A DNA stretch of 64,000 bases from Colicola sp016286205 (GCA_016286205.1 JAEESF010000006.1:1-64000); one strand, 5' to 3'. Positions 1 to 9,054 are shown, counted from the first letter of the stretch. Numbers and translations are program-made. Notes: a model not told the origin generated them from the sequence alone.

Positions 1-13
1 AGCAGCCTACTTG

Positions 14-367
14 TAAGTAAACTTCCCGTAGTCCGTTAGGACGTACCTTCACCTCCGCAGGAGGTAAATCACTTATAACACCGCCAGCAAAAACATTTTT
101 GGTTAACCTTCTTCGGCGCCCATTCTCCACATCTAATAGTTAAAACAATAAAAACAATTTTACTTTTCTCTCCAATATGAACAAAGAACCTAGCGAGGAC
201 TGCTAGTGAAACGATAGTCCGAGCTAAGAGCGGAGGCCCCGAAGATTTTAATGACGCTTGGCGTCAGTCCGCGTCGGAGGGTGCCGAACGCGACAAACAG
301 CGAAGCGACTAAACAGCCCGCAGGGCGTAAACGGCGCAGCGTAAACAAAAAAAGAGAGGCTTGCGGG
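14..367 (+). repeat. Hairpin-rich intergenic repeat, copy 1 (downstream of SulP gene)
   Basis: This stretch holds no gene. It shares a scaffold with 2445-2694 on the other side of the SulP gene. The shared pieces are TAAGTAAACTT (14-24), a GTCC-GTTA-GGAC hairpin (31-42), an ACCTCC-gca-GGAGGT hairpin (51-65), TTAAAACAATAAAAAC (140-155), and a GCGACTAAACAGCCCGCAGG block (305 onward) followed by a TAAAC/GCGCAGCG module. Between 157 and 297 it carries about 140 extra bases that contain the structured element annotated at 190-431. The function is unknown; the conserved hairpins with changed sequence suggest selection on structure. Confidence 0.6.
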
Positions 368-431
368 CGCGTTCGGATCCCTCCGACGAAGAATAAATCG
401 CAGATTTATTAAAGTCTACGGGTCCTCCGCT
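190..431 (+). other. Unrecognised structured RNA/DNA element, copy A, in a multi-branch fold
   Basis: The 5' part (195-286) aligns with 41594-41687; the first 39 bases differ at only five positions. Visible stems are GGACT/AGTCC (197-201/216-220), a TGACGC hairpin (252-266), a perfect 10-bp stem 272-281/379-388 with a perfect 9-bp stem 284-292/368-376 inside it, and an AATAAAT hairpin (392-410). A closing stem AGCGGAGG/CCTCCGCT (229-236/424-431) is extended by CCCG/CGGG. Together they make a closed multi-helix junction. I do not recognise it as a known riboswitch, RNase P RNA, tmRNA or ribozyme. The strand is not certain, because long palindromic folds are possible on both. Confidence 0.55.
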
Positions 432-442
432 TTCCCAAAAAA

Positions 443-2200
443 TTAAAAATTTTTCGGGGACCCGGGGTTAGGGGATTCGCTCAATAGTTGCTCGGCGCGG
501 CGTAGCGCAACGTGGATATTCGGACAGATATTGTCCGGGTTCATCTGCTGCTCGATGCCACCTTTGTGCAACTGTTTGTGTACGTGATCCTTGACTCCGG
601 AAAGGATGATAGTCATTCCTTCGCGGTGCGAACGCTGAATGAGCATACTGAGGTTGTGCATAGCCGTCGAATCGACGAAAGGTACCTTACGCATGCGGAT
701 GATTCGGATGGGATATTTCTCGCCCGAGACATGCGTCATGATATCATCAAAACGGTTGGCGATGCCAAAGAAATACGGTCCGTCAATCTCGTACACCTCG
801 ACTCCTTGCGGAATAGTGAGATGCTCCAGATTGAGCTGAATATCAGAGTCTTCGTTCGGGTCAATCTCGTTGTGGAAAGTGCGGATATGCGTCTCTTCGT
901 TGGTTCGCATCAGGAAGAGAACGAGTGCGAGAAGAATACCGATTTCGATGGCTACGGTCAGATCGAAGATGACGGTGAGGAAGAAAGTGATGAGTAGCAC
1001 CCACAAGTCGCGGTTGGGATGACGAATCAGTCCGTAGATAGTTTTCCATCCGGACATAGAATAACTGACCATAATCAGCACTGCCGCCAGACAGGCCATA
1101 GGAATCATTCCTACCAGTTGACCTAGGAAAAGGAGCACAAGCAGCAAAACGACAGCATGGATGATGCCTGCTACAGGCGTCCGCCCTCCGTTGTTGATAT
1201 TGGTCATGGTTCGTGCTATAGCGCCCGTGGCGGGAATACCACCGAAGAAAGGCACCACGACGTTCGCCACACCTTGCGCGATGAGTTCGGTATTGGAATT
1301 ATGCTTGTCTCCAATCACACCGTCCGCCACCATAGCCGAGAGCAGCGATTCGATGGCTCCGAGCATAGCAATGGTGAAGGCGGAAGGGAAGAGTTTCTGT
1401 ATGAGTGTGAAGAACGTTTCGCCTTCGGCGAGCGTGAGCGAAGGGAGATGTGGCGCAGGAATGCCGTGCGGCAATTCGTAGAGATCGCTGATGGTTTGTA
1501 GCGAAGCCAATCCCCACGAGGCGGGAGCCCATGTCTTGAGTGCCCAAACAGCCAATGTGGCAAAGACTATCGCCGCCAATGAACCGGGAATACGCTTGGT
1601 CAGTCGCGGCATGAAAATACAAATCAGCAGCGAGAAAAGACCGATAGCGAAGGCCCACCAGTTGACCGAGAAATGGCGTGCGTAGAATATCCATTTGTCG
1701 ATGAAATTGGCCGGCACATTGGTTAGTCCGAGACCGAAGAAATCGTTCATCTGCGTCGAGAAAATCGTGACTGCGATGCCGGCCGTGAAGCCAACGATGA
1801 CGGGGTAGGGAACGAATTTGATGACGTTTCCGAGATGGGCAAATCCCATGAGAATGAGCAGAATACCCGCCATGATAGTGGCAATCATCAGTCCCGTGAG
1901 TCCGTACTGCTGAATGATGCCGTAGATGATGACGATGAAGGCACCGGTCGGACCGCCTATCTGCACCTTGCTTCCACCAAGCGCAGAGATCAGAAAACCC
2001 GCGATGATGGCGGTTATCAGTCCTTCGGCAGGACCCACGCCGGACGAAATACCAAAAGCGATGGCTAGCGGAATAGCCACTATACCTACTATAATTCCCG
2101 CGAGCGCATCCTGTGCGAAGCGAGCGCGCGTATACGAACGCAGCGTCGATACCAATTTCGGTGCGAACACCTCGCGAAGTGAGTATGATGAATGTTTCAT
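443..2200 (-). CDS. SulP-family anion transporter with STAS domain
   Basis: This is a 585-residue inner-membrane transporter of the SulP/SLC26 family, which carries sulfate, bicarbonate or other anions by symport or exchange. The N-terminal two thirds is a run of hydrophobic segments, starting with a typical SulP opening (AGIIVGIVAIPLAIAFGI, about residue 34) and a glycine-rich stretch (GGSKVQIGGPTGAFI). The C-terminal part from about residue 455 is a cytoplasmic STAS domain with the DST-type signature (VPFVDSTAMHNL). The length is normal for the family. It is monocistronic with its own promoter at 2226-2257. The substrate cannot be told from sequence; bicarbonate and sulfate are both possible. 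Confidence 0.93.
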   Translation of the reverse strand: MKHSSYSLREVFAPKLVSTLRSYTRARFAQDALAGIIVGIVAIPLAIAFGISSGVGPAEGLITAIIAGFLISALGGSKVQIGGPTGAFIVIIYGIIQQYGLTGLMIATIMAGILLILMGFAHLGNVIKFVPYPVIVGFTAGIAVTIFSTQMNDFFGLGLTNVPANFIDKWIFYARHFSVNWWAFAIGLFSLLICIFMPRLTKRIPGSLAAIVFATLAVWALKTWAPASWGLASLQTISDLYELPHGIPAPHLPSLTLAEGETFFTLIQKLFPSAFTIAMLGAIESLLSAMVADGVIGDKHNSNTELIAQGVANVVVPFFGGIPATGAIARTMTNINNGGRTPVAGIIHAVVLLLVLLFLGQLVGMIPMACLAAVLIMVSYSMSGWKTIYGLIRHPNRDLWVLLITFFLTVIFDLTVAIEIGILLALVLFLMRTNEETHIRTFHNEIDPNEDSDIQLNLEHLTIPQGVEVYEIDGPYFFGIANRFDDIMTHVSGEKYPIRIIRMRKVPFVDSTAMHNLSMLIQRSHREGMTIILSGVKDHVHKQLHKGGIEQQMNPDNICPNIHVALRRAEQLLSESPNPGSPKNF

Positions 2201-2225
2201 AAGACTAATACCTTTTTTGCGACTG

Positions 2226-2257
2226 CAAAATTACAACAAAAACCGCACATACACAAA
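2226..2257 (-). promoter_or_regulatory. Bacteroidota promoter of the SulP gene
   Basis: On the minus strand a TTTG box (2257-2254) is followed after 20 bases by TAATTTTG (2233-2226). Transcription would start near 2219, about 20 bases before the ATG at 2200. Confidence 0.8.
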
Positions 2258-2444
2258 TTTTTTCTATTTTTGCAAAATATACTTTGCGGGTCAATTGAGA
2301 AGAAAAAAATAATAAAAATAGCGCTCCGCGCCAAAAATAATAATTATAAATATAAACAAAAACGCGCTTCGCTTACAAAAACACCTCCTACGATGGGATT
2401 GACTCTGGCGAGTCTGCGTGTATTCTCCCTCACAGGCATACTTA

Positions 2445-2694
2445 TAAGTAAACTTAACGTAGCCCGTTAGGGCGAACCCACACCGCGGAGCGGTACATCC
2501 CCTCGCAAGAGGTCAAAAACAATAAAAACAGTTCGTTTTCGCTTCCCATTCTCTCTCTTAGAGTTAAAACAATAAAAACGACGGCAATATCCTGCAGCGC
2601 AGCGACTAAACAGCCCGCAGGGCGTAAACGCCGAAGGCACTAAACAGCGCAGCGTAAACAAAAAAAAGAGTGGTTTGCGGGCCACTCCTTTTTT
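2445..2694 (+). repeat. Hairpin-rich intergenic repeat, copy 2 (upstream of BspA-like gene)
   Basis: This is the second copy of the scaffold at 14-367. It has TAAGTAAACTT (2445-2455), then GCCC-GTTA-GGGC where copy 1 has GTCC/GGAC, CCTC-gcaa-GAGG where copy 1 has CCTCC/GGAGG, then TTAAAACAATAAAAAC (2564-2579) and the CTAAACAGCCCGCAGGGCG block. It lacks the roughly 140-base insert of copy 1. It ends in a terminator-like hairpin, GAGTGG/CCACTC (2668-2673/2682-2687) plus a T run. Bases 2290-2440 before it hold more small palindromes (GCGCTCCGCGC, GACTCTGGCGAGTC) and no gene. Confidence 0.6.
2668..2694 (+). terminator. Terminator-like hairpin at the end of the intergenic repeat
   Basis: The stem GAGTGG/CCACTC (2668-2673/2682-2687) is followed by six T. 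No plus-strand gene ends just before it, so it may belong to the repeat rather than to a gene. Confidence 0.45.
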
Positions 2695-2729
2695 ATATGT
2701 GTAAAAAAATGAACTTTTTTTGGGAAAAA

Positions 2730-2761
2730 TTTGCATATATAAAGAAAAAGTAGTACCTTTG
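2730..2761 (+). promoter_or_regulatory. Promoter of the BspA-like gene
   Basis: TTTG (2730-2733), a 20-base spacer, and TACCTTTG (2754-2761). The start would be near 2768, which gives a leader of about 115 bases containing the palindrome at 2824-2840. Confidence 0.8.
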
Positions 2762-2823
2762 CGGCGCAAAGGTCGGTTTCGCGTCGAGAGCGTCAGGCGA
2801 TTGTCACGATAGTAAAATGACCA

Positions 2824-2840
2824 TATATACTACGTATATA
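2824..2840. promoter_or_regulatory. Palindrome TATATAC-tac-GTATATA in the leader of the BspA-like gene
   Basis: A perfect 7-bp inverted repeat with a 3-base centre. The same pattern recurs at 34795-34815 and 56491-56513. It could be a regulator site or an RNA hairpin; the role is inferred only from recurrence. Confidence 0.4.
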
Positions 2841-2883
2841 TAAAAGTGCAGTTTTTGACAGTAATAAAAAAACACAAATAGTT

Positions 2884-5800
2884 ATGAAAAAGTTTCTCTC
2901 TGTTTTGCTGCTGGCGATAGCATCGATAGGAATGCTTCGGGCAGAGAATGACACCGTCCTCATCGGCAATCTGTATTACATTCTGGATGCAAACAAGCCG
3001 GAGGCGACAGTTACTTACAAATCTGAGAACGCCACAGCGCAGTCCACTTATGCTATCGGCGATCTGACGATTCCTTCGTCGGTCACCTACAATGGCCAGG
3101 ATTACACCGTGATAAGCATCGGTCAGGCTGCTTTTGCCAACTGTACCGGTTTGACATCCGTCGTGGTGCCTAATTCTGTGAGGAGTCTGGTGGCAGACCC
3201 GCGTGCGCAGTTTACGGGCCCGTTCTATAATTGCCAGAACCTGCGTTCTGTCACGCTGCCGGATACCCTGAGTTATTTCGGTGCCTACTCGTTCAGTTAT
3301 TGTTTGGCGTTGGAGGAAATCAATATCCCTGTTGTAGACGATATTTTCCCTGACGTGTTCCAAAATTGTGAAAGTCTGAAGCGCGTAGTGATTCCGGAAG
3401 GAGCTTGGCGTATTAGCAACCACGCTTTTGACGGTTGCAGAGGTATGCAGTTTGTAGAGATTCCTTCTACGGTGGAGAGAATCGGGGAAAATGCCTTTGC
3501 GAATTGTATATCATTGGATACAGTATGTTGCTTGGCGACAACTCCTCCGCAGCTGGACGGCGAGACCAAAGACAAAGAAGTATTCTATCATTCGGGTAAG
3601 GCGCGTGGGCAGAACACATATTACGGCATTAAGTATATGAAAGTGTTTGTCCCGCTGGAGTCCATCAATGCCTACAAAGCAGCCGAAGAATGGTCGGATT
3701 GCCTGAATATCTATGCAATAGGTTATGATGTGTACGAGGCAAACGGTCTGTGCTTTAAACGCGATCCTCTCAATCAGACGGCCGAAGTAACATGGAAAGC
3801 ATATCAGTTTGGCGGAGCATCTACCGAGCAAGTGAATTATGTGAGCGGTGATTTGGTTATTCCGGAAACCTTCACCGATGACCACGGCATCACTTACACC
3901 GTTACCAGCATTGGAGAGCATGCGTTCGCAAATTGTAGATATTTGACTTCCGTACAAATGCCGAACACGATCACTACTATCAACGAGTATGCTTTCGCTT
4001 TTTGCTATAGTCTCGCTTCTGTCATTTTCCCGACAGGATTACGCACCATTGAGCCGTATGCTTTCGACGGAACCCATTTGACATCCCTTGTCTTGCCCGA
4101 AGGTTTGCAAACTATTAATTACCATGCTTTTCTGGATTGTTCTTACTTGACAGAATTGGATATCCCATCCAGTGTTACCGAAATAGGTTATGGTGCGTTT
4201 GCCAGCAATACTTCTCTTCGAAAGATTTTCGCACGAATGACTACTCCTCCAGCTATTGAATCGACAGTATTTGGGAGCTGCGCGGACAATCTGAAGGATG
4301 TTAAATGTTATGTTCCCGATGCCTCGTTCAGTACCTACCAAACTACAGGTGCATGGAATGACTTGGATCTGTTGCTGATGAGTTCATACAAACTCCCGAT
4401 TTCTTCGGTTGCAATGACTGTCGTCTGGCCGCAAATGGGTACTGCGGTAACGTCCAATGCACCTTACGGTCCGAATGATATAACAACTACCACGTTGCCG
4501 GAAGACATTCATTATACCTTTAATTCGTTTTATTTCTATGATGCGGATGGCAATACGTTTACAGAAACGACCTTACAACCTCGTACCACTTATACGGTAC
4601 GTGTAACCGTTAGTGCCAATATCGGTTATGAATTTGCCGATGATGTAGTGATTAGTATTAACCGTGCAGCTCCGACTCAGCGCAATAATACAGGGACTAC
4701 GCTCAGTTTTGTTACCTCGTTCACTACAACTAATGGTCAAACCATTGTATCGGATGGCGGTTTGACAGGCTTGTTTTCTATATCCGCAGACAAAAAAGTT
4801 GTTTTCTCCAAAGGCAACCTACAGTATCACGCTGTGCAAGACAAATGGCAGTTCGCGGAGCATCAGTACGATACAATTGGCGGCGGCGGTAATGCCAATA
4901 TCTCGCCGACCTATGACGGCTGGATTGACCTGTTTGGTTGGGGAACGGGAGACGACCCGACCAAGATAAGTGAGAACAATGCCGATTATTCCGAGTTTCA
5001 CGATTGGGGTTCCAACGCCATCTCTAATGGCGGCAATCAGCCTAACCTATGGCGTACAATGACGGATGCCGAATGGAATTATATTATTAGTGAACGTTCA
5101 GATGCGGCAAACTTAATAGGCAATGCGGATATAAATGGTAATAGGGGTATTATTCTGCTACCCGATAATTTTGTATGCCCGATAACAACAAGTTTCAATC
5201 CTACGTCAAATCGAAATACATATACTCTTGAACAATGGGCAGATATGGAAGCCGAAGGAGCGATATTCTTGCCTTGCACAGGTATAAGATCCACTCTAGG
5301 TAATAAGAACTGGGGCTATTATTGGACTAGTTCAACAGATGATATCACCGGCCAACGCGCAATACATTATGAATTTTACTATTCCGATAAGACCTTGACT
5401 CGGGTAAGCTATGATTTTAGAAGAAAACCGTGTGTCGTTCGTTTAGTGCAGGAACCTCGGGTGGAACTTTCTGATGTATCTCTGGAGTTTGAAGCACCGC
5501 AAGCAGGACAGACGATAAGCAAGACGTCTATCACGCCTGATGACGAGGAATTTAATGTTGTAGGCCATGTGTCCGTTCCTGCGAACGCGGGCTATGAAGT
5601 AGCAAGTTATTGCTTCTTCAATCAATCCGGACAAAACTTCACCGGTACTTTCGAGGCGAGCACCTCATACAAAGCGATGGTGCGTCTGCGCGCCAAGGAC
5701 GGCTACACCTTCCCGATGCAGTCGGCTAATCCTACTACACCAAATCTGAACGAAATAACGATACTGGTGAACGGCGAAACGCCGGAGAACCCGCGTTCAT

Positions 5801-8562
5801 GGAACACCGGCGAAGTAGGTGCAGGATTCAGTTTCACGATAGCCGCCCCCACTTATACGGTTCGTTTCCTTGATTGGGATGGCACCATATTGAGTACACA
5901 GACCGTAGAGCAAGGAAAAGACGCCGTGGCTCCGGCTGACCCGACGCGCGAAGGATATATCTTCGCCGGCTGGGACCGCGATTTTACCAATATTCAGGCG
6001 AACACCTTCATCGCCGCCCTGTACAAGCAGATAGTCAGCAACATCGTACTGACCTTCGACTTCCCGAAAGTAGGCGAGACGGTTACATCGACAGAAATTG
6101 TGATAACGCCGGAAGATGCAGACTATAATGTTGTGGGCCATGTTGCACTACCGGCGGGCGTAGGTTATGAAGTAACCGGCTACGGCTATGGCACCTCCGA
6201 AGGCCATTTTGCAGGAACATTTGCAACAAACCAGAGTTATCATGTTGGGCTCCATGTGAAAGCCAAAGACGGCTATTCTTTCCCTGTACTTGCTTCTAAC
6301 CCCTCAAGGCCAGATGTGTCTCAGGTGAATGCTACCATCAACGGAGAACCGCCTACCAACAAATTAGCAGGTACGGGAGAAATCGTGTTACGTGTTAACT
6401 TTGTTCCGCAAGCCATCTATACCGTTCGTTTCATCGACTGGGACGGCACCGTACTGAGCACGCAGACCTTGCTGGCAGGCGAGGATGCCGTAGCTCCGGC
6501 TTTCCCGTCGCACAGCGGATATTACTTCGCCGGTTGGGACCGCGAGTTTACCAATGTTCAGGCTGACATCGATGTGACTGCGCAATATCTGCAAGCCATC
6601 GCCGCTTTCGAGCCTACGTTTGTCTTCCCGGCCGCAGGTGACACCGTGACCAACGATGTGATCACCCCGACGCACGAACTGTACAATGTGCTGGGCCAGA
6701 TCAGTGTGCCGGACGGCGTGCCGTTCCACGTTCGCAGCTATCAGTTCACCGACGCGAATAGCAATTATATCAACTCCAACTCCTTCGGCAGCGGAACGAC
6801 TTACAGCGTGCAAATCATCCTGGAGCCGAACGAGGGCTATGCGTTCTATACGTCATACGAATGGGATTGGGCCAATTTGACCTTCTCTGTTAACGGCCAG
6901 GCGCCTTACGCTCTGATGCCCGCACCTGACGGCGGTGTTCGCTTCTGGGTTCGTTTCGAAACAGGCAAGATACCTGTACGTGAAGTGAAAGTGGTGACTA
7001 CGCTGCCGCAAGCAGGCGACAGTATCCTTTCGGGTCCTTGCTACTCGACAGGTTCGGGCGCAGTCCATCCGTTGACACAGATCATGAACTTCACCTCCGG
7101 TCTCGACGAGGCAGGATACTTCTGCGACGGAGTAGATATATGGGCAGACGATGGGTATAACCCATTCGAAGAAGAGGCACTGCTGCCGAATACCAACTAC
7201 TTCGCTCGCTTCTATGTGACCGCCAAAGATAACTATATCTTCCCGGCTGACCTGAACACGGTGGATGTCACAGTCAACGACTCGACACCGCTCGATCTCT
7301 ACTTCACCGGATTTGAGAAAGACCGCATCATGTTCTCGGTTTGGTTCAACAGCGGATCATACAAACTGCTCGACGTAGAAGCATTCGTTACCTTCCCGGC
7401 GGCCGGACAACCGACAAAGTACGAGATACTGCCGACTGACTCGCTGTTCAATATCGTCGGCCAGGCTACTGTGCCGGACGGAGCGAACTACTCGGTTGCG
7501 AAATATGCGTTCTACGCCGAAGACGGCAACCTGATAGAGGAATCGACCTTCCTGCCGAACACCAACTATCGTATGTCCGTGATTATTCGTCCGAACGAGA
7601 ACTACGCCTTCCCGAAGAATGCGAACGGCTACGTAGATCACCTGCAACTGAATTCAACCCTGATCAATGGCGAGCCGGTGGTGATCAGTGTCGGTACAGA
7701 AACCATCGGTCTGGAGACCTTCTTCACCACAGGCAATTTACTTATCCACGAAGTGGATGTGGAATCGATGGTATTCCCGAAAGTAGGAGAAAATGTAAGC
7801 AACCTAATTGTTACATTAGCAGACGAATCGCATTGCACAATTGATGGCATGTATATCTATAATAAAGATAATTCCTGGCCATTCGGTAATGATGCTCTCG
7901 AGGCTAATACGGAGTACTCAGCTCAAGTGAGCTTGGTTCCTGAGGAAGGTTATGCATTCGCTGATGACGTGGCAATATCCGTAGCTGGAAATCCTGCTGC
8001 AAAAATACTGGCTGATGCATCGCAGCAGATATTCTATGTTCTTTTCACTCCTGTGCAACTTATCACCGAAGTCAATCTGACCGTAGAAGCGCCGAAGGCC
8101 GGCGATGCTGTGCTGGCTTGCCATAACTACGATCCTGCAACGTCTGACGTAGCTACCGTCAACTGCCCGCCGGGTGCGCCGTACACATGCACCAAGTACG
8201 TCTTCTACAAAGAGGGCGAGTGCTTCGACGAGGCACAACTGCTGGGCGAAACCACCTATATGATGGGTATGTCGCTGACCGCTGCCGAAGGCTGTACCTT
8301 CCCGTCTGAAATGGATGACGACGGTTATGAACGTGTGATAAACGAGCAGATCCGCTTCATCATCAATGGCGTTGAGGTTCACTGTGCCGAGCGGACGGTT
8401 GGCGTGGCTAACTGCTACCTGGAGTTCACTACCGGCAAGACCGAAGGACTCAACAATGTCGAAGGCGACGACTCGAATGTTCGCAAGATCATGCGCAACG
8501 GCATTCTCTATATCGAGCGCAACGGCCATACCTACAACGCTTGCGGCCAAGAAGTCCGTTAA
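2884..8562 (+). CDS. BspA-like leucine-rich repeat surface protein with InlB-type repeats
   Basis: This 1892-residue secreted protein starts with a clear signal peptide (MKKFLSVLLLAIASIGMLRA). Two BspA-type LRR blocks follow at about 60-215 and 320-465, with repeats such as FANCTGLTSVVVPNSV. A domain at about 622-860 opens with VVFSKGNLQYH and contains WIDLFGWGTGD; I know this type from Bacteroidales surface proteins but cannot name it. The rest is a series of modules of about 110-130 residues (near 510, 859, 1055, 1240, 1365, 1494, 1620, 1726), interrupted by two InlB/Flg_new repeats (about 990 and 1178, with FAGWDR). The last residues (GILYIERNG, YNACGQEVR) resemble short sorting-type tails, but there is no full T9SS domain. 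A likely role is adhesion to host or matrix. It has its own promoter and a terminator. Confidence 0.88.
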   Translation: MKKFLSVLLLAIASIGMLRAENDTVLIGNLYYILDANKPEATVTYKSENATAQSTYAIGDLTIPSSVTYNGQDYTVISIGQAAFANCTGLTSVVVPNSVRSLVADPRAQFTGPFYNCQNLRSVTLPDTLSYFGAYSFSYCLALEEINIPVVDDIFPDVFQNCESLKRVVIPEGAWRISNHAFDGCRGMQFVEIPSTVERIGENAFANCISLDTVCCLATTPPQLDGETKDKEVFYHSGKARGQNTYYGIKYMKVFVPLESINAYKAAEEWSDCLNIYAIGYDVYEANGLCFKRDPLNQTAEVTWKAYQFGGASTEQVNYVSGDLVIPETFTDDHGITYTVTSIGEHAFANCRYLTSVQMPNTITTINEYAFAFCYSLASVIFPTGLRTIEPYAFDGTHLTSLVLPEGLQTINYHAFLDCSYLTELDIPSSVTEIGYGAFASNTSLRKIFARMTTPPAIESTVFGSCADNLKDVKCYVPDASFSTYQTTGAWNDLDLLLMSSYKLPISSVAMTVVWPQMGTAVTSNAPYGPNDITTTTLPEDIHYTFNSFYFYDADGNTFTETTLQPRTTYTVRVTVSANIGYEFADDVVISINRAAPTQRNNTGTTLSFVTSFTTTNGQTIVSDGGLTGLFSISADKKVVFSKGNLQYHAVQDKWQFAEHQYDTIGGGGNANISPTYDGWIDLFGWGTGDDPTKISENNADYSEFHDWGSNAISNGGNQPNLWRTMTDAEWNYIISERSDAANLIGNADINGNRGIILLPDNFVCPITTSFNPTSNRNTYTLEQWADMEAEGAIFLPCTGIRSTLGNKNWGYYWTSSTDDITGQRAIHYEFYYSDKTLTRVSYDFRRKPCVVRLVQEPRVELSDVSLEFEAPQAGQTISKTSITPDDEEFNVVGHVSVPANAGYEVASYCFFNQSGQNFTGTFEASTSYKAMVRLRAKDGYTFPMQSANPTTPNLNEITILVNGETPENPRSWNTGEVGAGFSFTIAAPTYTVRFLDWDGTILSTQTVEQGKDAVAPADPTREGYIFAGWDRDFTNIQANTFIAALYKQIVSNIVLTFDFPKVGETVTSTEIVITPEDADYNVVGHVALPAGVGYEVTGYGYGTSEGHFAGTFATNQSYHVGLHVKAKDGYSFPVLASNPSRPDVSQVNATINGEPPTNKLAGTGEIVLRVNFVPQAIYTVRFIDWDGTVLSTQTLLAGEDAVAPAFPSHSGYYFAGWDREFTNVQADIDVTAQYLQAIAAFEPTFVFPAAGDTVTNDVITPTHELYNVLGQISVPDGVPFHVRSYQFTDANSNYINSNSFGSGTTYSVQIILEPNEGYAFYTSYEWDWANLTFSVNGQAPYALMPAPDGGVRFWVRFETGKIPVREVKVVTTLPQAGDSILSGPCYSTGSGAVHPLTQIMNFTSGLDEAGYFCDGVDIWADDGYNPFEEEALLPNTNYFARFYVTAKDNYIFPADLNTVDVTVNDSTPLDLYFTGFEKDRIMFSVWFNSGSYKLLDVEAFVTFPAAGQPTKYEILPTDSLFNIVGQATVPDGANYSVAKYAFYAEDGNLIEESTFLPNTNYRMSVIIRPNENYAFPKNANGYVDHLQLNSTLINGEPVVISVGTETIGLETFFTTGNLLIHEVDVESMVFPKVGENVSNLIVTLADESHCTIDGMYIYNKDNSWPFGNDALEANTEYSAQVSLVPEEGYAFADDVAISVAGNPAAKILADASQQIFYVLFTPVQLITEVNLTVEAPKAGDAVLACHNYDPATSDVATVNCPPGAPYTCTKYVFYKEGECFDEAQLLGETTYMMGMSLTAAEGCTFPSEMDDDGYERVINEQIRFIINGVEVHCAERTVGVANCYLEFTTGKTEGLNNVEGDDSNVRKIMRNGILYIERNGHTYNACGQEVR

Positions 8563-8573
8563 AACGGTTTAGT

Positions 8574-8680
8574 GCGACTTCGTCGCGTTTAGAGGTTTAG
8601 TGCTGCTACGCAGCGTTTAATTAAACAGCGCAGCGTAAACGGCGAAGCCTCTAAACAGCGCAGCGTAAACAAAAAGAAAG
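8574..8680 (+). repeat. Palindromic TAAAC/GCGCAGCG module
   Basis: Several nested palindromes lie between the stop codon and the terminator. These are TTTAGTGCGAC-ttc-GTCGCGTTTA, GTTTAGTGCTGC-tac-GCAGCGTTTA, and a longer stem GTTTAGAGG/CCTCTAAAC (8589-8597/8648-8656). TAAACAGCGCAGCGTAAAC occurs twice. The same 19-mer or a close variant precedes the terminator-like hairpins in both intergenic repeats around the SulP gene. Confidence 0.55.
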
Positions 8681-8709
8681 GGGCGACTCTCGGGTCGCTC
8701 TTTTTTTTT
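8681..8709 (+). terminator. Rho-independent terminator of the BspA-like gene
   Basis: The stem GCGAC-tctcgg-GTCGC, extended by G-T and G-C pairs, spans 8681-8700 and is followed by nine T. Confidence 0.8.
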
Positions 8710-8713
8710 AATA

Positions 8714-8810
8714 TATATTAGGAATAATTTCGGACTATAAATTTGTAATAATTTCGGTCCTGTATATTAGGAATAATTTCGGACTATAAATTTGTAATAA
8801 TTTCGGTCCT
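8714..8810. repeat. Tandem 49-bp repeat, two copies
   Basis: Units at 8714-8762 and 8763-8810 are nearly identical. Each contains two AATAATTTCGG cores, so the 11-mer occurs four times in 97 bases. The unit is AT-rich, non-coding and directly behind the terminator. Nothing else is visible from 8811 to 9016. Confidence 0.85.
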
Positions 8811-9016
8811 CCCCAGAGGGGCCCCACCGAATTTACAAGCTTTTGTTTTGTGGGGCAGGCGCGCATTTATTTGCTTTTTGATTCGTGTTTTTCTTTGGCA
8901 GGTAGCCTTAGTTTTTAATTCCTCCGTTCCCCGCCTGCCTGCAAGCATTCCTGCGTGCAACGGATAAATCAAAAAAGAGATAAATCTCTGAAAAACACGA
9001 AAAAAAGCAAAAAAAA

Positions 9017-9048
9017 TTTGCGTATGTCAAAAAAAAGCAGTAATTTTG
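9017..9048 (+). promoter_or_regulatory. Promoter of the rpmB operon
   Basis: TTTG (9017-9020), a 20-base spacer, and TAATTTTG (9041-9048). The -33 side reads TTTGCGTATGTCAAAAAAAA, identical over its first 20 bases to the promoter of tRNA-Lys at 16629. Confidence 0.85.
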
Positions 9049-9054
9049 CACGAT

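Noticed and set aside
190..431. RNase P RNA, tmRNA, group II intron or hammerhead ribozyme
   Set aside because: The conserved cores of these RNAs (for example the group II domain V hairpin or the CUGAUGA/GAA core) were looked for and not found.
1157..1501. Overlapping plus-strand frames inside the SulP gene
   Set aside because: They are opposite a full-length transporter with intact membrane segments and an STAS domain, and have no start context.
2467..2769. 100-codon minus-strand frame in the intergenic repeat
   Set aside because: It runs through palindromes and the promoter of the BspA-like gene, and encodes low-complexity residues.
8714..8810. CRISPR-like array
   Set aside because: The two units are directly adjacent without spacers, and there are no cas genes in the window.
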